From NCBI GenBank assembly GCA_027063305.1, contig JAMORY010000013.1:109692-173691 (forward strand): a stretch of 64,000 nt of DNA. Reading direction: 5' to 3'. Source of the stretch: Sulfurovum sp. Its GTDB lineage: Bacteria; Campylobacterota; Campylobacteria; Campylobacterales; Sulfurovaceae. The position numbers and the translations under genes were made by a program. This document shows positions 18,551 to 27,322 of the stretch, one piece after another (position 1 is the stretch's first letter; every line of letters starts with the position of its first letter). A model generated the notes under the pieces. The model worked only from the letters and a program-made list of their open reading frames with translations, was not told the origin of the DNA and did no database searches.

Positions 18551-21450
18551 GCCTTTTTCTTCAAAAGTGCTCGTACAGACTCTGCATCCATCGGCTTGGC
18601 ATAGTAGTACCCTTGCGCATAGTGGCATCCCACCTCTTTGAGATAGGATACCTGTTCTTCTCTCTCCATCCCCTCAGCCAAGACAGGAACGTTCATATTG
18701 TTCGCAAGTGTCATCATCATTTCAAATAACACACAGGCATCTTGACTTTGAGGCAGGTCATCGATAAAGAACTTATCTATCTTAAGCTTATCGAACGGCA
18801 GATACTTCAACTGTGCCAGTGAGGAGTAACCGGTTCCAAAATCATCGATCGCTATAGTGATGTTATGTGTGTGGAGATTCTTGATCAACGAAACGACGCG
18901 TTCCGGCTGTTTCATGATCTCAGTTTCCGTGATCTCCAACTCCAACCACTCCGGTCTGAAGCCGATACGCTTCATCGTCTTAAGCAGACGCTTCTCCCAC
19001 TTTCGGCTCTCTAGCTCCGACATACTGATATTTAGCGATAACCTTCCCGGATCCAACCCCTCGTCATACCACTCTACCACCTCTTTCATCGCTTGGTTCA
19101 TTACCCAACGGTCCAGCCGCTGAAGCAGGTTGGCTTTTTCGATCGCGGGAAGAAAATTTGCCGGAGAGAAGAAACCTTTTTCCGGATGTCTCCAGCGTAT
19201 CAATGCCTCTACACCAACGATCTTCTGTGTATGCATATCGATCTGCGGCTGATAGTAGACGACAAACTCTTTGTTTCGGATCCCTCGCCTGAACTCTTTT
19301 GCGATCTTAACCTGTTCATACGCCTTTTGCGTCAACTCTTTACTATAGAAACAGTACTGGTTCCCACCTCTGTCTTTGGCTTCATACATCGCTGTATCGG
19401 CAAACTTCAAAAGGCTGTAAGGGTCACTTGCATCCAATGGGAAACGGGCGATCCCGATACTTGCAGAGATATACAAATGGTATTTGTCGAAATGGATCTC
19501 CTCTCTACTGATACGAAGCAACCGCTCCGCTTGAGAGATGATCTGCTCTTTATCAACCCCGCGAAGCAGTACCAGGAATTCATCCCCTCCCAAACGGGCG
19601 ATCGTATTTTCAGCAGATACTGCATCCTTTAAGCGTGAGGCTGCGATCTGGATCAGCTTATCACCTGCAATATGTCCTAAAGAATCATTGACCACCTTCA
19701 ACTTATCAAGATCAATAAAAAGAAGTGCCAACGATTCATTGTTCGATTTGGCACTCTCTATGACCTTTTCCAATCTCTCCATGATCGATTTACGATTAGG
19801 CAGTCCCGTTAGGTCATCGATGTAGGCTTTTTGATAGAGTTGGTCATGCTGTACCTGAAGTTTTGCCTCCAAGCTCTTTCGCTCGGAGATATCACGCAGT
19901 ACCATATAGTAATAGGTCTCCTTACCGCTTTTGACCCGCGTCATCATTACTTCAACCCAAAATGAATTTCCCTCTATACTGCGACACTCAATATCAAAAA
20001 GCAATGAACCACTCTGTATCTTTCTGATCTTCTCAACCATCTTTTCAAGCTCATCTTGGGAGATGACAAACTCATTGATGGGTGTACGTAAAAAACGCTC
20101 CTTTTCATAAGAGGCGTATCCAAATAATGAAAGTGTTTTCTCATTACACTCGATGATCTGCATAGCGTTCAGTACCACCAGACCGTCACCCGAATACTCA
20201 AAAAGTTGCGCAAAACGTTCATAGCTTTGGGTAAAGACCTTCTGCTCCATCACTTCTTGGCTGGTGATGTTCAACAGATGTATCAAGGCATTGATGGAGT
20301 GATAAGGACTCTCCTCTACAGGAAACTCCGGTATCTTGACCTTTTCATATTTTTCCGACTCACTCAATGCAACGATCGTCATAGTCTGGTTCATCAGCTC
20401 GTTCTTTTGACGATGGAAGAACTCACCATAGGTAAAAAAACCACTCGACGGGGCAACCTCTTGCAAAGGTTCAAGCTCTTGAGAGATGGCATTCCCAATG
20501 AAATTCCGTCGTGCCATACAGGAGTAGATAAAAATAGCCTCAGCCTGGAATTCAGCAATACGCTGTGGAATCACTTTGGCATCTTCAAGGATCTTCTTCA
20601 TATCACCGTAACCAAAATGAAGGCTCTCCCCCTCTATGATATTCCCGGCAAAACTCAATGAGCCATCCTTATGTTTGGCGATAACCGCTCTGGCAACATC
20701 CAGTCCGTTACGGTCACCTATGAGCGGGAACTCTATCCCAATAGAAGGCAGAAGTGCAGCGATCTCCTCTCCAAGATAGTGAGCATAGGTATCGACTGCA
20801 CTTCTACCTTCGATCTCATAGACACGGTTGGACTCACACTTCGTTACTTTCAACGCCTTACCGATCTTCTGCCAGTTAAAGCAGTAGTCGTTAAAGACAC
20901 GTAATCCGTCACCACGCAAGGCGATCCCCACTGCTCCTTTGGAGAGGATCTTCTCTTTGGTAAAAACGAAGGTCTTCTCAAAACGGGCATAGTCCCCTGC
21001 CAGACCACCTGCAACGATCATATGCGGTGCTTCATCATTGATACCTTCCAAAAATAGCTCACCATTCGTACTCAACCCATCCGCAAATACGATCAGCATC
21101 TGTGTTTTTTCATCGACAAGCACATTGCATAGGCAACGTCCCAACAGATAACTATCCTCTTTATCACATACGGCACAGTGTAATGTACTCTTCTCAAATA
21201 TGGTAAAGGAAAGTACCGTCTCATGTGTAACCACATGCCCATCAACGATCTCCCCATCCGTCGTTGTTCCGATAATATGGCTTTGGGGAAGTATAGTGAT
21301 CAAAGTATGGCGTAGTGCATCGATACGATCGTAGTCGTTCTCAGAGGTAAATACTTGTAACAGAATACGATCACTATCGACAATTTGGTGTTTTTGCAGA
21401 AATTCCTGTAAGTGTTCCTCCCCCTGATAGACCATACTCAAGTGCTGCAT
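18547..21450 (-). CDS. FIST-PAS-GGDEF-EAL hybrid protein
   Basis: A 967-residue soluble protein. Residues about 1-370 carry paired FIST N and FIST C sensor domains (a small-ligand, perhaps amino-acid sensor: LMIVFADGLSTNGE, GGLAGDY, FIYSCMARR). Residues about 405-525 are a PAS domain, 535-700 GGDEF (ARLGGDEFLVLL), 715-960 EAL (VGVEALIRWRHPEKG, IDDFGTGYSSL, LKIDKFFI, AEGME). Both catalytic motifs are intact, so the protein could make or break cyclic-di-GMP depending on signal. The I-site position reads SAEN, not RxxD. It is monocistronic as far as visible. Confidence 0.92.
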   Translation of the reverse strand: MQHLSMVYQGEEHLQEFLQKHQIVDSDRILLQVFTSENDYDRIDALRHTLITILPQSHIIGTTTDGEIVDGHVVTHETVLSFTIFEKSTLHCAVCDKEDSYLLGRCLCNVLVDEKTQMLIVFADGLSTNGELFLEGINDEAPHMIVAGGLAGDYARFEKTFVFTKEKILSKGAVGIALRGDGLRVFNDYCFNWQKIGKALKVTKCESNRVYEIEGRSAVDTYAHYLGEEIAALLPSIGIEFPLIGDRNGLDVARAVIAKHKDGSLSFAGNIIEGESLHFGYGDMKKILEDAKVIPQRIAEFQAEAIFIYSCMARRNFIGNAISQELEPLQEVAPSSGFFTYGEFFHRQKNELMNQTMTIVALSESEKYEKVKIPEFPVEESPYHSINALIHLLNITSQEVMEQKVFTQSYERFAQLFEYSGDGLVVLNAMQIIECNEKTLSLFGYASYEKERFLRTPINEFVISQDELEKMVEKIRKIQSGSLLFDIECRSIEGNSFWVEVMMTRVKSGKETYYYMVLRDISERKSLEAKLQVQHDQLYQKAYIDDLTGLPNRKSIMERLEKVIESAKSNNESLALLFIDLDKLKVVNDSLGHIAGDKLIQIAASRLKDAVSAENTIARLGGDEFLVLLRGVDKEQIISQAERLLRISREEIHFDKYHLYISASIGIARFPLDASDPYSLLKFADTAMYEAKDRGGNQYCFYSKELTQKAYEQVKIAKEFRRGIRNKEFVVYYQPQIDMHTQKIVGVEALIRWRHPEKGFFSPANFLPAIEKANLLQRLDRWVMNQAMKEVVEWYDEGLDPGRLSLNISMSELESRKWEKRLLKTMKRIGFRPEWLELEITETEIMKQPERVVSLIKNLHTHNITIAIDDFGTGYSSLAQLKYLPFDKLKIDKFFIDDLPQSQDACVLFEMMMTLANNMNVPVLAEGMEREEQVSYLKEVGCHYAQGYYYAKPMDAESVRALLKKKA

Positions 21451-21655
21451 CCCTACCCCTCTTGGATCTTGATTCTCTTTGGATTATGGGCATATCTAAT
21501 AATCCTACATGCCCTTATTATTTAGTATAACAAAAAATTCTATCAAAATTATCACATAAAACAGAGGAACTAATAACTAGTATAGAAAAAATATAAGAAT
21601 AATGAGATAACCTCTCTCCTCCTTAAATGAAGGAGAGAAAAAAGAGTAAGTAGTG
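21451..21655. other. Intergenic region upstream of the FIST gene
   Basis: About 205 AT-rich bases with no gene seen. It carries a purine-rich AGGAGAGAAAAAAGAG stretch near 21630, just before the narK remnant ends. A promoter for the minus-strand FIST gene should lie here but was not resolved. Confidence 0.35.
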
Positions 21656-22895
21656 TTAGATCATACCACCTGCATTGGCTCCCCAGGTGTTTTTCCATCT
21701 TGTTTTTACCAGTGATATCGCACCGATGGCAACAAGTACGAGCCATGCGAAGATGAAAAATCCGATGCTGTAGCTGTCAAACGTTCCTTTTGCCCAACCG
21801 AGCGTCTTAATGAGGAAAAAGCCGCCGATCCCTCCTGCTGCTCCGATGAGTCCTGTCATAATGCCGATATCTTTACCGAAACGCTACGGCACAAGCTGGA
21901 AGACCGCACCGTTTGCCATACCAAGGTTCGCCATAATGAGGAACAACACACCAATGGCTACCTAGAACGGAAGCTTGACAAAACCGCTCAGTGCGACCAG
22001 TGCCGTGACGATCCCAAAGAAGACGTAGAGCGATTTGACCCCACCGATCTTGTCGGCGATCCCGCCACCGACCGGTCTGAGTACCGCACCGGCAAAGATG
22101 GTCAACGCTCCAAAGTACCCTGCAATGACCTTGACGTTAGGCTCATTGAAGACATCCATTCCAAACGCGCTCATATCCGCCTGATAGGTGTTCATGAGGT
22201 AGACTTTCATATAGTTGGCAAACCCGACGAACCCACCAAAGCTCACAGCATAAAAGAGCATGAACCACCAGCTGTCTCTGTCTTTGAGCAGCTTCCAGTA
22301 GTCACCGATCTTCTTGGGACGCGGCTTGTAGACCGATGCCGGCGCATCTTTTGCCATGAAAAGGTACATAATGAATACAAGCAGTGAAAGGACCCACCAA
22401 CAAGGAATACCGCTTCCCATCCCCACTTTTCAGCAATTTTGGGTGCAAAAAAAAGGAAGTCGATGACCACACCGATGTTCCCCGCACCGACGATCCCAAG
22501 TACGAGATACCTTGAAGCTTTGACGGATACCACTGTCTCACCTGCGGCAGAGCTACTGCGAACGAATCCCCTGCGAAGCCGAGCCCGAGCGCTACGACCA
22601 AAAGTTCAGGATAGGTAATGGTCGCTCCCTTGAAGTAAGCGTAGAAAAGAACCGAAATGACGATACCCTGTGCAATCAACGCTGTCTTCTTCGCACCCAG
22701 TTTATCCACTCCGAACCTAAGTATGATACGAAGCAGCGCCCCTGCTAAAACCGGTATGGCAAGCAGTGTCGCCATCTGTCCGTCGGTCAATGCTGCACCG
22801 CTTGTCTGCTCCAACGCTTCACTGATCTCATTGACCAGCGGTCCGAGCATTGTCCATACCATAAAACTAAAATCAAAATACAAGAATACTGCCAT
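21656..22895 (-). pseudogene. narK: Decayed NarK-type nitrate/nitrite transporter
   Basis: Major-facilitator transporter broken in at least four places. The N-terminal part (frame ending near 22510) shows FLYFDFSFMVWTMLGPL and AVALPQVRQWYPSKLQG; a second frame continues with GNIGVVIDFLFFAPKIAEKWG; a third (21962-22420) with KKIGDYWKLLKDRDSWWFML and RPVGGGIADKIGG. After a TAG at 21962-21964 the same frame runs on with LIMANLGMANGAVFQLVP, a TAG at 21884-21886 where NarK proteins have Gln of VPQRF, then RFGKDIGIMTGLIGAAGG to the natural stop at 21656. Thus two frameshifts and two amber codons. The product would have imported nitrate. The N-terminal 20 or so residues also seem missing. Confidence 0.9.
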
Positions 22896-23037
22896 CTGTT
22901 CTCATTAAAAACATTGAATTGCCAGAATTATATTCTAAAACCATACTGTTTACTACACATTTTCTTTTTTAATGATACAAAAGGTATCAAAATACAGTAA
23001 CTATGTTATAATATGACAATTACGATCACGGAGTATC

Positions 23038-23313
23038 TATGAAGCATTAGCAAAAACAAAAGATACCGCCAAACTCAAGGTTAAAAGTAGTAATCGCATC
23101 ACTATTTTAGGCACACACGGCAAGATAGAAGGTATCATCGTCAAAGTGAGCAAAACCATACATGAAGGAGATATCTTCGTCCCATTCCTCTTTAACGAAC
23201 AGCTCATCAGTGCTATTACTATCGGCAAGTTCGACCCAAATCGTTCGGAGCAAACTATAGAAGCTACCAAAAAGGATCATCTTGGAGGAGCAGGAAATAA
23301 TCAAACTATTTGA
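23038..23313 (+). pseudogene. C-terminal fragment of a molybdopterin oxidoreductase (nitrate reductase-like)
   Basis: A 91-codon open frame with no start codon, found by reading the plus strand. It contains LKVKSSNRITILGTHGKIEG, VSKTIHEGDIFVPFLFNEQ and ITIGKFDPNRSEQ, the pattern of the molybdopterin-dinucleotide-binding domain at the C-terminus of nitrate reductases and formate dehydrogenases. The rest of the gene (normally 2 kb or more upstream) is absent; the sequence before it is AT-rich and featureless. With the wrecked narK next door, an assimilatory nitrate reductase (NasA/NarB) is the likeliest source, but other members of the family cannot be excluded. The tail past KKDH looks like read-through into unrelated sequence. 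Confidence 0.65.
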
Positions 23314-23394
23314 AAATGTCAAAGTCCATGATACAATCAAATCTATGAAAATAAAACAGATGCAAACAAGTACTTCAAGCAGAGAGGCAAACAG

Positions 23395-23550
23395 ATGAGT
23401 ACCGTAATATTCTTTTACGCCGCCATGGCGCTCATTGTCACCGCCATCTTCTACTTCGGCTACCGCATCGACAGGAAAAATGCATGGAGAAGAGAGGAGC
23501 AGGAAGCCCCTGCTTCGGATGATGACAGACTTGATCCGGGGAAGTTGTAA
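23395..23550 (+). CDS. 51-residue single-helix membrane protein
   Basis: Short open frame starting MSTVIFFYAAMALIVTAIFY, a membrane helix of about 20 residues, then a basic patch (YRIDRKNAWRREEQ) and an acidic tail ending DPGKL. It overlaps by ATGA the stop of an upstream short frame (KLFENVKVHDTIKSM...EANR) that itself looks like the end of a lost gene. It could be a surviving accessory subunit of the lost nitrate locus or a decayed piece. Function unknown. Confidence 0.45.
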   Translation: MSTVIFFYAAMALIVTAIFYFGYRIDRKNAWRREEQEAPASDDDRLDPGKL

Positions 23551-23551
23551 T

Positions 23552-23983
23552 TTATAGTCCCATCTCCTTACAAAACATTTCCGTACTCATCAACGGTATC
23601 CCGTCACTTTCAAATACCGCATCATTACTCAAGATCAGATCGGCATCGACCTTTTTTGCCATCACATACTGAATAGTATCTTCAAGGTCTTTGAAGTTGC
23701 TGTTCTGTTTCATAAGACGGCAGCTTTTTGTTACTTCGCTGTTGCCAAATTCGATCACATAACATAAAGCATTGACATACTCAATGGCATTGAGTGCATT
23801 CTCCCTCCCTTTTTTTGCAAGCAGATAATAGACCGTCGTGATAATATCACATGAAGTAAACAGCGATACCTCATCATAATCAAGTAAAAAATCTATTGCT
23901 CTCCTACTTTCCTTGGTAAAGGGTCTGCTTTCATCAAACGCATCAACCCAGATATTAACATCGATAAATACGCGTTTATACAT
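23552..23983 (-). CDS. vapC: PIN-domain ribonuclease toxin (VapC-like)
   Basis: A 143-residue PIN domain with the acidic active-site residues in order: FIDVNIWVD (first Asp), FKDLEDTIQY (Glu-Asp) and ILSND (last Asp). Such proteins are RNases that cut tRNA or rRNA when the partner antitoxin is lost. The frame extends upstream, but the start MYKRVF at 23983 overlaps the antitoxin stop by 8 bases (ATGTATAA), the usual arrangement of VapBC-type pairs. The target is unknown. It lies beside decaying genes, as mobile toxin-antitoxin pairs often do. Confidence 0.85.
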   Translation of the reverse strand: MYKRVFIDVNIWVDAFDESRPFTKESRRAIDFLLDYDEVSLFTSCDIITTVYYLLAKKGRENALNAIEYVNALCYVIEFGNSEVTKSCRLMKQNSNFKDLEDTIQYVMAKKVDADLILSNDAVFESDGIPLMSTEMFCKEMGL

Positions 23984-24221
23984 CCATCTCCGCCTTGATC
24001 GATTGGATCGTTTTATCTCCAAAGAGCCCTGTAAACTCTTTGTCTGCAAGTGCTATCAGTTTTTCAAACGCCTCTTTTCGTTTTCTAACCTTTTCACTCC
24101 TATAGCGATTTTCTATAAGCTCCTGCACAAACGCCGTCTGGGACTTCTTCTCCTGCTTGGCAAGCTCTGCAAGGTGTTCGGCTACCTCTTCATCGAAGAC
24201 AAAATTCTTTCTGACTGTCAT
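23976..24221 (-). CDS. Antitoxin of the PIN-domain pair
   Basis: An 81-residue basic/acidic protein beginning MTVRKNFVFDEEVAEHLAEL, which resembles a ribbon-helix-helix DNA-binding N-terminus followed by a helical region (KEEAFEKLIALADKEF) ending in MDV. It precedes and overlaps the PIN gene. By analogy it binds the toxin and represses its own promoter; the direct assignment to a named antitoxin family is not certain. The region 24222-24305 upstream is AT-rich and should carry its promoter. Confidence 0.75.
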   Translation of the reverse strand: MTVRKNFVFDEEVAEHLAELAKQEKKSQTAFVQELIENRYRSEKVRKRKEAFEKLIALADKEFTGLFGDKTIQSIKAEMDV

Positions 24222-24293
24222 ACATAAATCCTTTTATGTAATATTTTATACATAACAATTTTAACATAATCATAAACCAAAAGCAAATTTCGC

Positions 24294-24299
24294 TACAAT
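24294..24299 (+). promoter_or_regulatory. -10 box TACAAT abutting the MOSC start codon
   Basis: CGC-TACAAT at 24294-24299 is followed only 6 bases later by ATG 24306. The expected transcription start falls on or at the ATG, and there is no ribosome site, so the mRNA may be leaderless. Confidence 0.5.
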
Positions 24300-24305
24300 C
24301 CCTTC

Positions 24306-24779
24306 ATGCAAACACCCATGAGACTCCACGCCATTATCATCGGTAAAGAAGCCAAAGCACCGCTACACTATGTCGACTCCGTTCAAGCCGTTGCAGGCAA
24401 AGGGCTGGAGGGAGACCGCTACTTCTACGGTACGGGTACTTTCAACAAACCACAACTCAACCAAGCCGTTCGGGAAGTCTCCATCCTTCCCTACGAAACA
24501 CTTGCCGAGTGTAACCAAAGACTAAAAAGCGGTCTTGACTTTCTTGACCTTCGCCGCAACCTCATCATTGAGAATTTTGACTACAAAATGCTGAAAGGTA
24601 AAGCGTTCACTATTGGTTCTGCCTCTTTCAAAATTGTACGAACCTGCCCGCCGTGCCGTTACCTCTCAAGACTCTTGGATGAAGATATGATGAAAGGGCT
24701 CAAGCATATTGGAGGATACCGTGCCAAGATAATCAAATCAGGAACCATCAGCAGAGGCGATAGGGTCGTTTACACATAA
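24306..24779 (+). CDS. MOSC-domain protein
   Basis: A 157-residue stand-alone MOSC domain, the fold at the C-terminus of molybdenum-cofactor sulfurase. Family features are AGKGLEGDRYFYG near residues 33-45, REVSILPYE, LRRNLIIENFD, and FKIVRTCPPCRYL, whose Cys pair marks the sulfur/cofactor-binding region. It may handle a sulfur or nitrogen group on a molybdenum-type cofactor or a similar metal sulfide; the substrate is unknown. The start could be ATG 24306 or ATG 24318 (MRLHAIII), neither with a ribosome site. hrpB follows after about 20 bases. Confidence 0.82.
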   Translation: MQTPMRLHAIIIGKEAKAPLHYVDSVQAVAGKGLEGDRYFYGTGTFNKPQLNQAVREVSILPYETLAECNQRLKSGLDFLDLRRNLIIENFDYKMLKGKAFTIGSASFKIVRTCPPCRYLSRLLDEDMMKGLKHIGGYRAKIIKSGTISRGDRVVYT

Positions 24780-24785
24780 ATTGAG

Positions 24786-24791
24786 TATAAT
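24786..24791 (+). promoter_or_regulatory. -10 box TATAAT abutting the hrpB start codon
   Basis: TTGAG-TATAAT at 24786-24791, 7 bases before ATG 24799 and directly after the MOSC stop. No purine-rich ribosome site lies between, so a leaderless hrpB transcript is possible, beside read-through from MOSC. Confidence 0.5.
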
Positions 24792-24798
24792 CCCCATC

Positions 24799-27282
24799 AT
24801 GAACACCCTGCCCATCACCCAAGTTATTCCTGATGTCAAAGAAAAACTCCGACACTACAATCGTCTGGTACTCCAAGCCCCTCCGGGAGCGGGAAAAACC
24901 ACCGCACTGCCATTGGCACTGCTTGATGAGCTGTGGCTGGAGGGCAAGAAGATCATCATGCTCGAACCACGCCGTCTTGCGGTGCGTACCGCAGCGACCC
25001 GTATGGCGGAGATGTTGAAAGAGAAGGTAGGAGAGCGCATTGGCTATCAGATCAAGATGGACTCGGTACAAAGTGAGAGAACCAGACTGCTCATTGTCAC
25101 CGAAGGTATCTTGACCCGCAAACTCCAGCACGACCCGGCGTTAGAAGATGTCGCCCTCATCATCTTCGATGAGTTCCATGAGCGCTCACTCCATGCCGAC
25201 CTCTCTTTGGCACTCTCCTTGGAGTCGCAAACCATTCTTCGAGATGACCTCAAAATACTGGTGATGTCCGCCACCCTCAACACCAATGCCATTTCCAAGC
25301 TCTTAGGCAATGCTCCTATCATCGAGAGTCAGGGACGAAGCTACCCTGTAGCGCGCATCTACCTCGACCCCGCAACACCGCAGCCCTCATTTAAAGAGAT
25401 AGGCACATTCACCGCTCAAGCCATACTGCGTTCACTTAAAGCGGATGAAGGCAACATCCTTGTCTTCCTCCCCGGTGTACGGCAGATCAAAGAAGTAGAA
25501 AGACTGCTTCGACCACACATCGGCAACGATGTTCTGCTTGCCCCGCTTTATGGCAATCTTAGTAAAGAGGCGCAGCATCAAGCCATCGAGCCGCCGCCAA
25601 GCGGCAAACGCAAAGTTGTTCTTGCTACTAACATCGCCCAAACCTCACTGACCATCGAAGGTATTAAGGTGGTCATCGACTTGGGACTGCACAATGTTTC
25701 GGTATTTAACCCCTTTTCAGGCATGGACAAGCTTGAAGTACAGTTCATCAGCGAGGACAGCGCCATTCAGCGTGCAGGACGGGCGGGGCGTTTGAGTACG
25801 GGGAAGTGCTACCACCTCTGGCACGCATCCAAGATACTCCCAAAGCATGATACCCCTGAGATCCTCCAAGCAGACCTTAGTCAACTGGTGCTTGAACTTG
25901 CCAAATGGGGCTGTGACGATATCACTACTCTCTCATGGATGGACACCCCGCCACTTATTTCCCTCAAGCATGCCAAAACCCTGCTGCAAAGTTTGGGCGC
26001 ATTGGATGACAAAGGGCACATCACTCCACACGGCGAAGCGATGCAGCGCTACGGTCTGCACCCACGACTGGCACACATGATGCTCAAAGCCAAAGCACTA
26101 GAGCTTAGCTATGAAGCCTCACTCCTTGCCGTACTGGTCACTGAAAAGGACATCTTTACCCATAACTACCGCTCTGCTAACCTGCAAGAGCGGGTAGAGA
26201 CCCTGCACGATGTAGCATGCAAAAATACGCTCAACGGCACATTCGTCGACCTCAAACAGTGCCGCTACCTCCTTGCCAATGCCAAAAAGCTCGAACCCAA
26301 CCGTTCCGGCACACTGCACACCGAGATGCTTGGCATCCTCCTTGCCTTTGCCTACCCAGACCGCATCGCTCAGCTGCGACATACCAACACCAACACCTAC
26401 CTTCTCAGTAACGGCAAAGGAGCGCACCTGCATGCAGATGAGACACTCTTTAACACCCCCTACCTTGTGGTCTCAGACCTCAACGCCAAAGAGAGTAATG
26501 CCACCATCTACAAAGCCCTGCCCGTTACCCGTACGCAACTCCAAGCGCATATGCAGACTCTCACAATGCAACGCGTCACATGGAATGAGACGCAAGCACG
26601 CGTAGAGGTCAGAGAGGTGCAGATGCTCGGTAAGCTCACGCTTCAGGAGAAGCAACTTCAAACTGCCAACACATCTGAAGTGACCGAAGTACTCCTTGAA
26701 GAGCTTGAAGCGATGGGCTTGGAAGCACTGACATGGAGCAAGGAAGCGACAAGACTCAAAGAGCGGGTCACATTCTTGCACCATCACCAACCGGACTTCC
26801 CTGATTTCTCCGATAATTGGCTCTTGGAAAATCTCGATGTCTGGTTAGCCCCCTACCTTGAGGGCATCACCTCGCTTAAAGGTCTGCAAAGCCTCGACCT
26901 TTACCCCATTCTGCTCGGACAACTCAGCTACGAACAGACACAAATGCTTGACCGCCTCGCCCCTGCCAAACTCAAAGTCGCTTCAGGCTCCAACATCGCC
27001 ATAGACTACCATAATCCCGAACAACCCATCCTTGCCGTCCGATTGCAAGAGATGTTCGGCACTACCGATACGCCAACTGTTCTAAATGGTAAGGTCAGAG
27101 TGATGCTCCACCTCCTCTCCCCTGCTCACCGCCCTATGCAAGTAACCCAAGACCTGGCGAACTTCTGGGCGACGACTTATGATGAAGTGAAAAAAGAGCT
27201 AAGAGGAAAGTACAAAAAACACTACTGGCCGGACAACCCACTGGAGGCGCAGGCAACAAGCAAGACGAAGAAGCGGATGTAA
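24799..27282 (+). CDS. hrpB: ATP-dependent RNA helicase HrpB
   Basis: An 827-residue DEAH-type helicase. Walker A QAPPGAGKTT lies near residue 31; IIFDEFHERS gives the DExH box; VMSATLNTNAI is motif III; TNIAQTSLTIEGIKVVID and QRAGRAGR are motifs V and VI. Downstream are the helicase-associated region and the HrpB-specific C-terminal domain with KYKKHYWPDNP, a strong family signature. Its cellular role is poorly defined. I use ATG 24799, since the TTG at 24781 overlaps a -10 box. HrpB is, to my recollection, patchy in Campylobacterota, and the gene is more GC-rich than the AT-rich operons around it, so transfer is possible. Confidence 0.93.
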   Translation: MNTLPITQVIPDVKEKLRHYNRLVLQAPPGAGKTTALPLALLDELWLEGKKIIMLEPRRLAVRTAATRMAEMLKEKVGERIGYQIKMDSVQSERTRLLIVTEGILTRKLQHDPALEDVALIIFDEFHERSLHADLSLALSLESQTILRDDLKILVMSATLNTNAISKLLGNAPIIESQGRSYPVARIYLDPATPQPSFKEIGTFTAQAILRSLKADEGNILVFLPGVRQIKEVERLLRPHIGNDVLLAPLYGNLSKEAQHQAIEPPPSGKRKVVLATNIAQTSLTIEGIKVVIDLGLHNVSVFNPFSGMDKLEVQFISEDSAIQRAGRAGRLSTGKCYHLWHASKILPKHDTPEILQADLSQLVLELAKWGCDDITTLSWMDTPPLISLKHAKTLLQSLGALDDKGHITPHGEAMQRYGLHPRLAHMMLKAKALELSYEASLLAVLVTEKDIFTHNYRSANLQERVETLHDVACKNTLNGTFVDLKQCRYLLANAKKLEPNRSGTLHTEMLGILLAFAYPDRIAQLRHTNTNTYLLSNGKGAHLHADETLFNTPYLVVSDLNAKESNATIYKALPVTRTQLQAHMQTLTMQRVTWNETQARVEVREVQMLGKLTLQEKQLQTANTSEVTEVLLEELEAMGLEALTWSKEATRLKERVTFLHHHQPDFPDFSDNWLLENLDVWLAPYLEGITSLKGLQSLDLYPILLGQLSYEQTQMLDRLAPAKLKVASGSNIAIDYHNPEQPILAVRLQEMFGTTDTPTVLNGKVRVMLHLLSPAHRPMQVTQDLANFWATTYDEVKKELRGKYKKHYWPDNPLEAQATSKTKKRM

Positions 27283-27287
27283 TATGG

Positions 27288-27293
27288 TATAAT
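27288..27293 (+). promoter_or_regulatory. Extended -10 promoter (TGG-TATAAT) for thiI
   Basis: TG-G-TATAAT at 27285-27293, starting 3 bases after the hrpB stop and 30 bases before the TTG start of thiI. A GAGG ribosome site follows at about 27312. Confidence 0.65.
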
Positions 27294-27322
27294 TCCACTC
27301 ATTTTACACAAGAGGTACCGCC

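Noticed and set aside
12945..22895. TAG read as a sense codon (Gln) in a recoded genome
   Set aside because: The same two genes carry frameshifts, and TAG ends intact genes here (for example the LolC/E-type permease, the amidohydrolase and pdxA).
23107..23340. Minus-strand 77-residue frames over the molybdopterin fragment
   Set aside because: The plus-strand reading gives a clear domain pattern; the minus frames are its shadows.
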